From the NCBI RefSeq assembly GCF_011065405.1, contig NZ_CP047056.1, forward strand, positions 2,440,747-2,504,746: a stretch of 64,000 bases of DNA, read 5' to 3'. This stretch comes from Succinivibrio dextrinosolvens. Lineage in GTDB: Bacteria; Pseudomonadota; Gammaproteobacteria; Enterobacterales; Succinivibrionaceae. The notes beneath the pieces are model-generated. The model saw only the letters and a program-made list of their open reading frames with translations. It made no database searches and was not told where the DNA came from. Of this stretch, positions 44,583 to 55,707 are shown one piece after another; the first letter of the stretch is position 1; every line of letters starts with the position of its first letter. A program made the translations under genes and the position numbers.

Positions 44583-44604
44583 AGGAGACATTTGAATGTC
44601 TCCT
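44583..44604 (-). terminator. Intrinsic terminator of yejM-cnoX
   Basis: A perfect 8-bp stem (aggagaca/tgtctcct) with a T run on the minus strand. It lies about 50 bases after the cnoX stop. Confidence 0.75.
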
Positions 44605-44654
44605 CTTATATCAAAAGCTCTCAAAAGTGGTTTTAGCGACTGTTTTGTTTTCTA

Positions 44655-45491
44655 CTAGTACATAATGGTGTAAAGCTTTCTTCTGTATTCTTTCTGTAGA
44701 GGATCTCCCTGCATGGTATTCAGAAGATCAAGGAATGTCTTTTTAACTTCAGCATTGGATAAATCCTTCTGCAGCAGATTAAACAAAATCTCCAGTGCTT
44801 TCCCTTTCTTTCCTGCCTCAGCTAAAGCTGCAGCATAGCTGGTGACGATATCAGTATTCTCAGGATCTGCTGCAAACTTAGCCTCAAGCTCCTTTAGAGC
44901 AGGGCTGTCAGCCGCCTGATCTGCAAGTGCTAAAGCGGAGATCAGATCCTTGTATTCCTGCATCTCCTGCTCTTCTCGTCCTGCGTTGTCCAAAAGCTCA
45001 TGAGCTTTCTCTAGCTGTTTGTCCTTGATACAAAGCTGGGCATAGAAATGTTTGTATTCTAGATTCTTAGAATCAATGCTGTATGCTTCTTTTGCCTTGA
45101 CCAGGGCTCCTGAGATATTACCCTTCTCAACTTCAGCCAATGCAGCCTTTAAAAGCATATCTCCTTCAGAAGGCATATATTTCTGAATGGTTTCCTGTAG
45201 CTTTTCAATAATCTCATCCCCCTGCAGTGCATCGACAGGTCGGCCGTTCTTCATAACAACAACAGTTGGTACAGACTGTAGCCCTAACTGTCCTGCGATT
45301 GCCTGTCCTACAGGCTCGGACACATCTGCCTCAACTAAAGAAAGATATGCATTGTTGTCAGATATGGCACTTCTTAATGCTGTTCCTGCTTTCTCACATT
45401 CAGGAGCATTCATATAAAAGAAAATAAATACAGCCTTCTGCATGGAAGCATCAACAATCACTTCCTTTACATTCTGTTCAGTTAAACGCAT
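44655..45491 (-). CDS. cnoX: Thioredoxin-like co-chaperone CnoX (YbbN)
   Basis: A 278-residue protein: thioredoxin fold (residues 1-110) with the active-site position degenerate (YMNAPECEKA instead of WCGPC), LGLQSVPTVVVMKNG as the cis-Pro region, then TPR-like helices to the C-terminus. This is the YbbN/CnoX layout (E. coli 284 residues); CnoX protects chlorine-oxidised proteins and passes them to GroEL. One Cys of the pair is lost. It lies 11 bases after the yejM gene. Confidence 0.88.
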   Translation of the reverse strand: MRLTEQNVKEVIVDASMQKAVFIFFYMNAPECEKAGTALRSAISDNNAYLSLVEADVSEPVGQAIAGQLGLQSVPTVVVMKNGRPVDALQGDEIIEKLQETIQKYMPSEGDMLLKAALAEVEKGNISGALVKAKEAYSIDSKNLEYKHFYAQLCIKDKQLEKAHELLDNAGREEQEMQEYKDLISALALADQAADSPALKELEAKFAADPENTDIVTSYAAALAEAGKKGKALEILFNLLQKDLSNAEVKKTFLDLLNTMQGDPLQKEYRRKLYTIMY

Positions 45492-45502
45492 ATTTAGTCC
45501 TA

Positions 45503-47227
45503 TTATTTCTTAAAGCGGTTGAAATCTCTCATTGCGCGGATCAGATTCTCAAGATTTGCCCTTGCTGGTCTGATTTCTTCTTCCGTGGTGGTAACAACTT
45601 TACCGTTTCTCTTGTAAATGGTAACTGCATCCTGTGAAATCAGCAGCAGGTTATTACCCTGAGTTGTTGGGATGTAATCTCTCTGCTCAAGAGCTAATAC
45701 ATTATCACCAATTCCATAATTTACACATGGGGTCGTTACCCCTAAAATTTCAACTGCAATGGTTGGATTTATGTCAAAAGATGAGGTCAGAATCTTTTTT
45801 GATACCCCTTTGTTCTCAGAATCTGGGTTGATAATGATAAAAGGAACCCTCTGTTTTTTCTTTGAGTAAACTGAAGCTCCGCCGATAAATTTATTTCCAA
45901 GTGAGGATGAAATAATCACCATGGTTCTGTCTGTTATTCCAATCTCTTCAAGTCTTGAGATGAATTTACCTAACTGTGAGTCTAAAAGCTTCAAATGACG
46001 TTTGTGTGACTCGGCAGAATTCATATTAAGCAGTGAATTCAGAGATAGGGTTACAGCCATACGGTGTTCAGCGTTCTTTCCAATAAAATCGGCAGCTTCA
46101 TTCAAAAGCACAGTATCTGAAGACAGATTTTTAAGCTTGTTGTTTTTCATGCCTGTCATCTTGGAGAGTTTTGATCCCTCTGAGCCGTTGATGGCAGAGG
46201 TGAATCCTCTTATCAGATATTCCTCTTTCTGCATTACATCATTGGATATGTTTTCAACGCTATGACTGGTGAAGATCTGTTCATACTGGATAGGCAGTCC
46301 GAACCAGCTTGCAAAAAGATTGTTGTACAGATCGTCATATGGCAGGAAGTGGTTTTCAAAACTCAGATTATCCATTTTCAGTTTAATCAGATTTGGGGTG
46401 GTATCCGCATCAAGGTCTGAGTATGAAAGCCCGTTTACAAAAATCGTAATTACATTTTTCTGAATATCTTTTTCCTCAAACTTAATTTCAGTTAAAGGAT
46501 AGGCGATATTTGAGGTTGAAGTGCCATCTGTTTTGGCTGTAATGTTCTCAATCCATCCGTGAGTAGTCAGGAAAGATTTAGCGGTCATAGGGTAGTGAGC
46601 AGGGAATACCGATCTAAGATTGGTAATCTTCTCGTAGTTTGCTGCATCAGCCCAGATATAGATACCGTGTGAGGTGATGAAACATGCGGTTACCAGTGTC
46701 ATAACGATAGCTGGAAAATAGTTGTTTCTGACCTCACTTTTGTATATTTCTCGGGTTGCAAGTCTGGCAAATATCAGCTCAAGGAAAATTACCAGCGGAA
46801 TTGCGATGTACATAAAATTAAAATTCAGACCTGTATTGAAGGTCAGATCTCTGATCATAAGTGAGACTACAGACCAGCTTAAGTGAACCTTAAGAGACAG
46901 AAAAAGCTTGGCATCCACAAGAAGCAGGCAGTGAAGCAGAACAGCCGCAATGATGCTGATGATTCTGTATACCTTGAAGTTTCCTATAAAGGTAAGCGGA
47001 AAAAAGAAAATCAGGAAAGCCAGAAAGCTCAGAAAACTTATTTGTCCAAGCCAGGTGACAAGCAGATAAGAGAAGGATATGAAGCTTTCTGTTCCAGGAG
47101 AACAGTAGACGTATGTGAAGCCTGTCAGGATCGCCAAAAGACAGTTTAAAAATATGAAATGGTGACCCCAGGTAGTTGATCTTATTGTCTGTTCCTTCAT
47201 AAGGAACTTGTTCTGTAATTTTGTCAT
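45503..47227 (-). CDS. Inner-membrane lipid A regulator YejM/LapC/PbgA
   Basis: A 574-residue protein with five N-terminal membrane helices (about residues 15-185) and a periplasmic sulfatase-like domain. E. coli YejM signatures are present: WGHHFIFLNCLLAI, FPLTFIG, the LLLVDAKLF segment, HGIYIWADAANYEKI, and YPMTAKSFLTTHGW. In E. coli it senses periplasmic LPS and controls LpxC through LapB/FtsH. The ATG at 47227 is chosen; a TTG at 47239 is possible. Confidence 0.92.
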   Translation of the reverse strand: MTKLQNKFLMKEQTIRSTTWGHHFIFLNCLLAILTGFTYVYCSPGTESFISFSYLLVTWLGQISFLSFLAFLIFFFPLTFIGNFKVYRIISIIAAVLLHCLLLVDAKLFLSLKVHLSWSVVSLMIRDLTFNTGLNFNFMYIAIPLVIFLELIFARLATREIYKSEVRNNYFPAIVMTLVTACFITSHGIYIWADAANYEKITNLRSVFPAHYPMTAKSFLTTHGWIENITAKTDGTSTSNIAYPLTEIKFEEKDIQKNVITIFVNGLSYSDLDADTTPNLIKLKMDNLSFENHFLPYDDLYNNLFASWFGLPIQYEQIFTSHSVENISNDVMQKEEYLIRGFTSAINGSEGSKLSKMTGMKNNKLKNLSSDTVLLNEAADFIGKNAEHRMAVTLSLNSLLNMNSAESHKRHLKLLDSQLGKFISRLEEIGITDRTMVIISSSLGNKFIGGASVYSKKKQRVPFIIINPDSENKGVSKKILTSSFDINPTIAVEILGVTTPCVNYGIGDNVLALEQRDYIPTTQGNNLLLISQDAVTIYKRNGKVVTTTEEEIRPARANLENLIRAMRDFNRFKK

Positions 47228-47394
47228 AGTATTGCGCAATTCATCTGGCCTAATCTAAAGATTATTTTACTTGGTTTTTTCAAAAAAATTAAAAAATTAA
47301 CTCTAATTTTGGAAAATTTTGACCCCCTTACGAATTTGCCTAAAAAAATGAGTGTGATAATCATCAGGTTTATTTTGAGGAAAATGAAATTATT

Positions 47395-49053
47395 ATGAAT
47401 AATCTTTCAAATGCGCTGCCTATTATGGTTAATAACTATGCAAAGCTTTTTGGTGTAAGCGTACGTATTCAGGGCTCAACAGCCTATACCAACGGCAAGG
47501 TTATAACTATTCCACGTCTGGATATTAAGAACCCAATTAAGGCCCGCCTTGCCTATGGTTATCTGGCCCATGAATCTGCTCATATCCGTTACACGGACTT
47601 TTCGATTCTGAAAAAAGACAAGATAAAAAACAATCTGTTCCTCTTTTCTTTATTCAATATTCTTGAAGATTCAAGAATTGAAGCTCTTATTTCAAAGGAG
47701 TATATCGGAGTGTATGAGAATCTTGAGCTTTTAAGCGAATACTATAAGGATGAATGGAAGAGTTTCTGCAACACTCTAAATTCTATCAACGTACTTAATG
47801 TTATCTGTGCTTTTATTCAGTGTTATTCCCAGTGTCTGTGCCAGAAATTCCAAGGAGCCAGGTCAAAGAGCGCGATTCTTTATTTTCATTTAAGAAAACG
47901 CATAAACGTTCATCTGCTAAACAAGATAGGATTTTTGGTAAGGGATTCAGCCAAAGCTTTAAATTCTGAGTCGGTATACAAAATATGTCTCAAGATTTTT
48001 CAGCTTTTAAAAAGTGATAGGTTTGAGCTTAAAGGAGAGGACAGATCTAGAAAAAACAGCGAGAACAATGATGAGCGTTTTATAAACATAATGGATGAGA
48101 GCAAGAAAAACTTTAATAAATCAAAGGATAAGGTTTCAGAAGATTTTCTTAGAGAATTTACAAGGTTCAGAATCTATACAGGAGATGATGATTCTAAGGT
48201 TACCCCAAGCAGAAATGGCGCAGAAATTATTCAGGAGAACAGCAATAGCAAGAGTTCATCCTCAAGAGAGGATTTCGGAGTGATTGCCGAGAACATCTGT
48301 AATCCGGGCAGAGACGATTATATTCAGGAAGTCAGCAACACCTACGGAGTGCGCAACGCTCTTCACAACAGAGTCAGAGCCTATGTTGACAGTCTCGGAA
48401 ACTGTACTGCTGCAGGAAACAGGATTAATCCCATGAAAGCTCAGTTTATACCTTTGGGAGAGACCAGAATCTTCAAGGATAAAATCTTCAAAAAGGAATT
48501 TGAAACTGCAGTTCATATTCTGGTAGATGTATCAAGTTCTATGCTGACTTCAGATGGGGGAGAGAACTCTCGCTGTGAGGATGCCTGCAAGGTCGCTCTA
48601 ACTTTGTCTCTTGCACTTGAGGGCATTGACGGCATTAAGACCATGGCTACCTATTTCCCCGGACAGTGTTCTGAATATGATGTGGCACTGAAGGCGGATG
48701 AGCGTGCTTCAATGGTAGCCTCACGCTTTGATCAGAAACCTCGCGGTTCTACCCCGCTGGCTCAGGCTTTATGGTATTCCTTTGATAAATTTCAGGAAAT
48801 AGGTTATAGACGTAATATTGTGCTGGTAATTACCGATGGGATGCCTGATTCTGTAAACAACGTTAAAAACTGTTTTGATTATGCTAAGGAACACAATATC
48901 GAAATATATGGAATTTCCATTCGCTCGGAGATGATATTAAAGCTGTTTGACAATGCCTCTATCATAGAAAGCGCCAATGAGCTTGAACATAAGGCTTTTT
49001 CTCTTTTTTCATCGCTGTTTGATCTCAAAAAGAATCTACAGTTTGCCGTATAG
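47395..49053 (+). CDS. VWA-domain protein, CobT-like
   Basis: A 552-residue protein. The N-terminal 200 residues hold a metallopeptidase-like AHESAHIRYTDF plus FNILEDSRIEAL, as in CobT-type VWA proteins; the middle is a charged linker. The C-terminal VWA domain (about 370-545) has an intact metal-ion site: HILVDVSSSML, a Thr in RGSTPLAQAL and VITDGMPD. Such proteins usually pair with a MoxR AAA+ ATPase, which is not in this window. A four-codon frame (ATG AAA TTA TTA TGA, 47384-47398) overlaps its start and lies nearer to the GAGG site, hinting at translational coupling. Confidence 0.88.
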   Translation: MNNLSNALPIMVNNYAKLFGVSVRIQGSTAYTNGKVITIPRLDIKNPIKARLAYGYLAHESAHIRYTDFSILKKDKIKNNLFLFSLFNILEDSRIEALISKEYIGVYENLELLSEYYKDEWKSFCNTLNSINVLNVICAFIQCYSQCLCQKFQGARSKSAILYFHLRKRINVHLLNKIGFLVRDSAKALNSESVYKICLKIFQLLKSDRFELKGEDRSRKNSENNDERFINIMDESKKNFNKSKDKVSEDFLREFTRFRIYTGDDDSKVTPSRNGAEIIQENSNSKSSSSREDFGVIAENICNPGRDDYIQEVSNTYGVRNALHNRVRAYVDSLGNCTAAGNRINPMKAQFIPLGETRIFKDKIFKKEFETAVHILVDVSSSMLTSDGGENSRCEDACKVALTLSLALEGIDGIKTMATYFPGQCSEYDVALKADERASMVASRFDQKPRGSTPLAQALWYSFDKFQEIGYRRNIVLVITDGMPDSVNNVKNCFDYAKEHNIEIYGISIRSEMILKLFDNASIIESANELEHKAFSLFSSLFDLKKNLQFAV

Positions 49054-49200
49054 CTTCTCAATACTATGTAGTAAGGCGGATGTGAAAGGCGAGGCTGTTG
49101 TTCCGTGCTCCAGAGCTAAAGGTGAATTGCTATCAAAATGTTTAGGAGTTTAACGATGAAATTAGTGCTCGGGGCCGGAAACAACACCTCGGAATAAGGA

Positions 49201-49356
49201 TTAAAGCTTAACTATATTGCCGTTTTTGTGTACGACGACGTAAGACTGCAGCAGCTCTCTGTTCTTCTCTAAGAATGTCTTAACATCATCAATTGAGCCA
49301 AACTCGTAGCTAACTTCTGCAGGATTGGTATAAGTGGTGAATTCAACTAAGTACAT
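49201..49356 (-). CDS. Small hypothetical protein
   Basis: A 51-residue protein with no known family: MYLVEFTTYTNPAEVSYEF, then IDDVKTFLEKNREL and SYVVVHKNGNIVKL. The ATG at 49356 is chosen because GGAGG lies 7 bases upstream; the longer frame to 49470 lacks a good site. Strong ribosome site and even amino acid composition suggest it is real. Confidence 0.55.
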   Translation of the reverse strand: MYLVEFTTYTNPAEVSYEFGSIDDVKTFLEKNRELLQSYVVVHKNGNIVKL

Positions 49357-49470
49357 ATCTATGTCCTCCATAAAATCATCAGATAAATCTCTGATGTAAA
49401 TTACAGTTTGAATTGTGACATAAAACACAAAAAATAAAATCCTCGATATAAATCCACAATATTCAACCAA

Positions 49471-49928
49471 AATGAATAATAAATTATGCGAATTGCTGTG
49501 ATCATGCCGAATATGTGTTTTCCTCTCTTCAAAAAATAAAAAAAAATTTTTCTGATTTCTGACATCTTATTTTTGCTGAGACCATATAGAGGTAAATTTT
49601 TTATTAAGGAATTCAGGAGGAGATTCCTATAAGACTGAATAGGCCTTTTGCATTGTAGCTAACTGTCAGCTTTTTCTTGCTATTCTTTATAAAATATAAC
49701 TACAGTAAATTATTTATTACTGGAGCTGATATCGTCCTTAACTTCTTTGAATAAAAAAATTTGTGAGCCGTGTAAAGATATTTAAAAAGTAGTTACACGT
49801 AGCTCAAAAATCTATTTATACTTAAATCAGAATTAAGTTATTACAGCTTTGTAATAGCACATGAATATCGGTGAATAAGACCTTAAGCAATTTGGCAGAA
49901 GGCCCAAAAAAAGATAAGAGGCAGTATC
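49471..49928. other. Long intergenic region before the effector-like gene
   Basis: 458 AT-rich bases with no supportable open frame. There is a homopurine/AT run near 49536-49556 but no clear terminator, repeat or promoter. It may contain promoter and regulatory sites for the effector-chaperone pair. Confidence 0.35.
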
Positions 49929-51296
49929 ATGGTTGATTTAACTTCACTAAATACCTTCAAGAACGTCAACTTAGGCAACGACAACGCTATTGTTAATCTA
50001 AATCAGGATAACAAGTTAACTTCAAATGCCACTTTCTCCAAGGCAAATATTTTCAGATTTTTGCGCTCATCTTCAACTCAGGCAAATAACAATCTTGTTC
50101 GTACAGAACTTCTGAAATCCCTGGGAAAAGCTTTCGGTCTGGAGCAGGGCATAGGAGCAGGTCCTAAAGGTGAGGTTACCTTCTCAAAAGACTTTATGGA
50201 TAAGCTTGAGAAAATTTTAGGCCCATCTTTCAAGCGCGAGGACTTTGGTGTTCCTGCAGAGGGCGGTGCTGTAAAGTCCGGTAAGCCTTTAACCCAGAGA
50301 AGAATTAACCAAATTATGACTCAGGCCTCAGCCTATGAAACAAAGGATTTCTCTATAGATGCCTATAAGAGCAAGCTTGCAGTTGTAATGAAGGATCTTG
50401 GTATGCCGGATGTGAAGGGCAAGACAAAAGAGCAGCTGGATCAGATGTTTGCCAATAACCGTACAGCAAGAATCTTTGCAGATGTTCAGAAGAGTCTGGA
50501 TTTTCTTGAAAACGAACTTGATGAGCTTTTAAAGAATAATGGAAAATATGAGTATGAGCTTGAACTTACAGAAGGTGCTGAAGATGAGGAAGCTCAGAGA
50601 CAGAAGATTATAGAGGGAACAACGAATAAGTTTGAGATGAAGGATCCTGCTACCGGACAGTATGTAAATTACGAACACTCTGATGAACAGAAGAGCAACT
50701 TAAGAGACAATATACTCTGGCCAAGACTGGGCGGTGAGACAATTCATGTTGAGAGAGTATTTATAAATCCTCAGACAGCAGAGAGTATCAAGCCTTTAAA
50801 GAATTATATTGCCTCAACAATTAAATCTTTTGTAAAAAACAGTATTGATTCTTATTTTGAATCAAAGCGCCAGGGTAAGATTGAAGCATTTAATAACCAT
50901 GTAGTAAACAACGCCGGTGCCTGCATGGAAGATAAGGGTAAGAAATTTATTGAATTCCGTCAGCGGCACCTTGAGGGGCCTGTGGATAGAGCGCTGGAGG
51001 CAAACCTTAACGCTGTTATCAACGGAAATGTAGCAAAAACTCAGAAAGAGCAGATTGAGAGTGAAATCACTCGTCTGGTAGCTTTAAATCCAGAAGGAGA
51101 ATGGGAAGATTATGCTGCTGAGCTTAAGAAGACACTGGTCGGTAAATATGCTACAGTTATCAAGGTAAAAGTAGAAGGCGGCAGAAGAGAGTATGTTGAG
51201 GTTAAACAGGACGGTAAACCTGTTGAAAGAGCCATTACAGCTGAGGATATTGATAGAATTGGTGAAGAACTCTATAACGATATTTTAGGTTTATAA
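49929..51296 (+). CDS. Putative type III secretion effector
   Basis: A 455-residue soluble protein with no signal peptide or membrane helix and no enzyme motif I recognise. Residues 1-50 are Asn/Ser/Thr-rich, as in secretion signals for type III systems. Residues 60-140 contain GPKGEVTFSKDFMDKLEKIL and GKPLTQRRINQIMTQ, a pattern I associate with secreted proteins of Aeromonas-type bacteria but cannot name. The rest is helical and Lys/Glu-rich. The main support is the CesT-like chaperone gene 13 bases downstream in the same transcript. Confidence 0.6.
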   Translation: MVDLTSLNTFKNVNLGNDNAIVNLNQDNKLTSNATFSKANIFRFLRSSSTQANNNLVRTELLKSLGKAFGLEQGIGAGPKGEVTFSKDFMDKLEKILGPSFKREDFGVPAEGGAVKSGKPLTQRRINQIMTQASAYETKDFSIDAYKSKLAVVMKDLGMPDVKGKTKEQLDQMFANNRTARIFADVQKSLDFLENELDELLKNNGKYEYELELTEGAEDEEAQRQKIIEGTTNKFEMKDPATGQYVNYEHSDEQKSNLRDNILWPRLGGETIHVERVFINPQTAESIKPLKNYIASTIKSFVKNSIDSYFESKRQGKIEAFNNHVVNNAGACMEDKGKKFIEFRQRHLEGPVDRALEANLNAVINGNVAKTQKEQIESEITRLVALNPEGEWEDYAAELKKTLVGKYATVIKVKVEGGRREYVEVKQDGKPVERAITAEDIDRIGEELYNDILGL

Positions 51297-51309
51297 CGGA
51301 ATATGTAAC

Positions 51310-51768
51310 ATGGAAAGTGTTGAAATAATCAGGGCTTTCGGTGAAAAACTGGGAATAGAACTGGAGCTAGATAACGCAAATTCCTGCTCCTTCCAGGCCG
51401 ATGATGTTGTTGTGACCATTACTGCTCTGTCAGAAATTGACCAGATCGTCATCTCCGGCGATCTTGGCACTCCTCCTGCTGAACAGCTTGAACATCTCTA
51501 CAAACTGATGCTTGAAGCTAATCATAACTACAGCTCCACATTCGGAGCAACCCTGAGTTTAGATAGTAATAACGGTCATTTTGCTCTGTTCAAGGTGCTG
51601 CCATGCAAAGCTTTGGATGCAGAAATCTTTTATAAGGAAATGGAATCTTTTATCAGTATCTGTGATACATGGTACAAGGTAATCAGAAACTATCGCAGTA
51701 TGGTTTCAGATAATCCTGACAAAAAGATGGAAGAAATTTTTGATCCTTCAAGCTTTATTCCTGTGTAA
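51310..51768 (+). CDS. CesT-family type III secretion chaperone
   Basis: A 152-residue acidic protein with the class I (CesT/Tir chaperone) pattern: an N-terminal helix, LGIELELDNANSCSFQADDVVVTITAL, a YSSTFGATLSLDSNNGHFALFKVLPCKALDAEIF segment matching the typical T-x-S-L-D-x-x-x-G-x-F-A-L strand and L-P-x-x-x-L-D, and a final helix with FISICDTWYKVI. Such chaperones bind one effector encoded next to them, here the upstream 455-residue protein. No secretion apparatus gene is in the window. Confidence 0.75.
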   Translation: MESVEIIRAFGEKLGIELELDNANSCSFQADDVVVTITALSEIDQIVISGDLGTPPAEQLEHLYKLMLEANHNYSSTFGATLSLDSNNGHFALFKVLPCKALDAEIFYKEMESFISICDTWYKVIRNYRSMVSDNPDKKMEEIFDPSSFIPV

Positions 51769-51869
51769 GTCGAAAAAATCGCTTTTTAATGCAAAAGAAG
51801 ACTCTAAAAACTAGTCTTTGTGCTCAAAAATGATACAATACTCACAAGTTTTTTTGAGGACATACGAAG

Positions 51870-52955
51870 TTGTTAAGAAGTGATTTTAATTTTGACCTGC
51901 CTTTAAATCTAATTGCCGATTATCCATCAGAGCAGAGAACCGGATGCAGAATGCTGTGTCTTGACGGTTCTGACGGCAAACTTTCAGATCAGCATTTTTA
52001 TGATTTAAAAAACTTTTTACAACCTGGCGACCTGCTGGTATTTAATGATACCAAGGTTATTCCTGCCAGAATGTACGGCAAAAAAGATACTGGTGGCGCA
52101 ATCGAGTTTCTGATTGAAAGAATCATCTCAGAAACCTGTGCGTTAACCCACATCAAGGCCAGTAAGGCACCAAAGACCGGTTCAGTTCTTCATATTGATG
52201 GAGGCTATGAAGTAAATGTTATTGGCCGTGACGGTGATCTTTTTAAGATTGAAACCGTTGGCGGAAAGTCTCTGTTAGATATCCTCTACGCTGTTGGGCA
52301 TATTCCTCTTCCTCCTTATATTGATCGTCCGGATGAGTCTTTAGACCGCGAACGTTATCAGACTGTTTATTCAAAGAACCCAGGTGCAGTGGCTGCTCCT
52401 ACTGCCGGTCTGCATTTTGACAAGGAGCAGCTGGAGGATCTGAAGGCTTACGGTGTGAATATGGCCTTTGTTACTCTGCATGTTGGCGCAGGTACTTTCC
52501 AGCCTGTAAGAGAGGACGATATTCTAAAGCATCATATGCACAAGGAATTTGTTCATCTGACCTCTGAAGTAGCTGATGCGGTGATTGCAACCCATAAGTC
52601 TGGTCACAGAGTAATCGCGGTTGGTACTACAGCTGTAAGATCACTTGAGTCAGCCGCTTCATTTGCAAAATCACAGAACAGTCTGGATGAGATTGTTCCA
52701 TTCTCAAATGATACATCTATCTTTATCTACCCTGGCTATAAATACCAGGTGGTAGATGCTCTTATAACCAATTTCCACTTGCCTGAGTCAACCCTGATTA
52801 TGCTGGTAAGTGCTTTTGCAGGTTATGAGAAAACCATGAATGCATATAAGCATGCTGTTGAGGATAAATACAAGTTCTTCAGCTATGGTGACTGCATGTT
52901 TATTACCAAGAATCCGAAAGCAGATGAGGATCTTCCTCCTTCAGCAAAAAACTAG
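51870..52955 (+). CDS. queA: tRNA preQ1(34) S-adenosylmethionine ribosyltransferase-isomerase
   Basis: A 361-residue enzyme that builds epoxyqueuosine from preQ1 in tRNA, using the ribosyl part of SAM. Conserved blocks: [91 protein letters not shown] and the [17 protein letters not shown] end. Start is TTG ([11 protein letters not shown], aligned with the E. coli N-terminus). tgt follows after 9 bases. Confidence 0.96.
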   Translation: MLRSDFNFDLPLNLIADYPSEQRTGCRMLCLDGSDGKLSDQHFYDLKNFLQPGDLLVFNDTKVIPARMYGKKDTGGAIEFLIERIISETCALTHIKASKAPKTGSVLHIDGGYEVNVIGRDGDLFKIETVGGKSLLDILYAVGHIPLPPYIDRPDESLDRERYQTVYSKNPGAVAAPTAGLHFDKEQLEDLKAYGVNMAFVTLHVGAGTFQPVREDDILKHHMHKEFVHLTSEVADAVIATHKSGHRVIAVGTTAVRSLESAASFAKSQNSLDEIVPFSNDTSIFIYPGYKYQVVDALITNFHLPESTLIMLVSAFAGYEKTMNAYKHAVEDKYKFFSYGDCMFITKNPKADEDLPPSAKN

Positions 52956-54080
<1,125 letters not shown>

Positions 54081-54102
54081 ACCAGTAATTCTTTAAATGA
54101 AA

Positions 54103-54127
54103 AGATCTCCCTTGGAGGTCTTTTTTT
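54103..54127 (+). terminator. Intrinsic terminator after tgt
   Basis: Stem agatctcc/ggaggtct (one G-T pair), a 3-base loop and seven T. Confidence 0.85.
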
Positions 54128-54273
54128 ATGCAAATCTTTTCATTAATTAGGCTCATTTATACCATTTTTGCATTTTTATAGAGCTTTTTTCCATATTTCC
54201 TATCTTTCTGTTCAATTTCACTTCCGAACTGTTTAAAATCTCTAAACTAAATTTTCACAAGGAACACCTTTAA

Positions 54274-55707
54274 ATGGAAAGTATCGCAAATTTTCTGTAT
54301 GCCTTAGATGACATTCTCTGGGGAACAGGTATGACCGTTATCCTGATCGGTACCGGTATTATTCTTACCCTTAGATTTCGTTTCAGATATCAGTTAAGAT
54401 TTCTCTTCAACATTAAGAACACCTATGGAAGGATGTTTGAGAAGAAAACCTTAGGACATGGAACAATTACCGGCTTTAAAGCAGCCTGTACTGCTCTAGC
54501 CAACACCATCGGTACAGGAAATATAAGTGGCGTGGCTACAGCGATTGTAAGCGGTGGTCCTGGCGCTCTGTTCTGGATGTGGTTTTCTGCTTTTTTCGGA
54601 ATGTCCACCAAAGCCTGTGAAATTATTATTGGTCAGCGTTACCGTGAGCACTACAAGAATTCTATGGATGAGTATGTCTGCGACCGCTCATTTGCTTTGA
54701 AAAATGCTTTTGGATGGAAGAAAGGAGCGATTGTTTTGGCTCTGTTCTGCTTCATACTTGGTCCATGGACCTGCTGTGTTCAGACTGAGGCGGTAGTTGG
54801 TTCTGTAAAGGAGGCCTTTGGAATTTCCGGTCTTATTACCGTAATTATTATCGGCGTGACCTGTCTGCTTACCATCTGGGGCGGTCTTCGCAGTATTTCT
54901 GCGGTAATGTCCAAAGCCGTTCCTATTATGTCTATGCTGTACATTCTGATGGGGCTAGGCGTAATTATCCTTCACTTTAGGGAAATTCCTTCTGTGATTG
55001 AACTCATTATCGTTAGCGCTTTTTCTCCAACTGCAGCTGTTGGTGGCTTTGCAGGAGCAACTGTAAAGGATGCTATTCAGTATGGTGTTGCGCGCGGTAT
55101 ATATTCAAATGATGCCGGAACTGGCTACGGTATGATTGCTCATGCCAGTGCCATCACCGATCATCCTGTTCGTCAGTCTATCTGGGGCTTTGGCGAGGTA
55201 TTTCTAGATACCATGATCATCTGCTCAATTACCGCCTTTACTATTATTCTTACAGGTTCCTACTATACCTCAGATGCTACCTCAAGTACGCTGACCACTA
55301 TTGCCTTCAGCAGTGTCTATGGTGAAATCGGAGGCAAGCTTACAGCCATTGCGGTTGCGGTTCTGGCCTGGACTACAATTATCGGTATGTACTACACCTG
55401 TGAGAAGTCTGTGAATTATGCTTTTGGTGACAGTGCCACCAATAAAAAGATGATGTCCTTCTACAAGATCTACTATCTCATTCCATGCGTTATTTTCTAC
55501 AATGTTCAGGCAGATATTCTCTGGGCTTTGACAGATATTCTCTCTGCAGTATATGTTGCTATAACTCTGTTCATTATTGCCGCTAAGCACAAGGAAATCT
55601 TCAGAATCTTTGATGATTTCTACAAGCGCTTCCTACCAGCTCAGGAAAGGGGAGAGAATCCTCCTGTGGTATCATTTGACTGCAGAAAAACAGAGGAGAA
55701 GGATTAA
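54274..55707 (+). CDS. Alanine/glycine:cation symporter family (AGCS) protein
   Basis: A 477-residue transporter with about ten or eleven helices. Family signatures: GIILTLRFRFRYQLRF, TALANTIGTGNISGVATAIVSGGPGALFWMW (the N-G-x-I-x-G/G-N-I-x-G cation site region) and GIYSNDAGTGYGMIAHASA. AGCS members import alanine, glycine or related amino acids with Na+. Its stop codon overlaps the start of mmuM by one base, so the cargo may be a methionine-related compound; this is inference from context. Confidence 0.92.
   Translation: MESIANFLYALDDILWGTGMTVILIGTGIILTLRFRFRYQLRFLFNIKNTYGRMFEKKTLGHGTITGFKAACTALANTIGTGNISGVATAIVSGGPGALFWMWFSAFFGMSTKACEIIIGQRYREHYKNSMDEYVCDRSFALKNAFGWKKGAIVLALFCFILGPWTCCVQTEAVVGSVKEAFGISGLITVIIIGVTCLLTIWGGLRSISAVMSKAVPIMSMLYILMGLGVIILHFREIPSVIELIIVSAFSPTAAVGGFAGATVKDAIQYGVARGIYSNDAGTGYGMIAHASAITDHPVRQSIWGFGEVFLDTMIICSITAFTIILTGSYYTSDATSSTLTTIAFSSVYGEIGGKLTAIAVAVLAWTTIIGMYYTCEKSVNYAFGDSATNKKMMSFYKIYYLIPCVIFYNVQADILWALTDILSAVYVAITLFIIAAKHKEIFRIFDDFYKRFLPAQERGENPPVVSFDCRKTEEKD

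Noticed and set aside
47384-47398. The four-codon frame as an independent gene.
   Set aside because: Too short; reported only as a possible translational coupling feature of the VWA gene.
49156-49197. A 13-codon frame MKLVLGAGNNTSE with a good TAGGAG site after the VWA gene.
   Set aside because: It resembles the first residues of SAM methyltransferases and may be a truncated remnant, but 13 codons are too few to call a gene or pseudogene.
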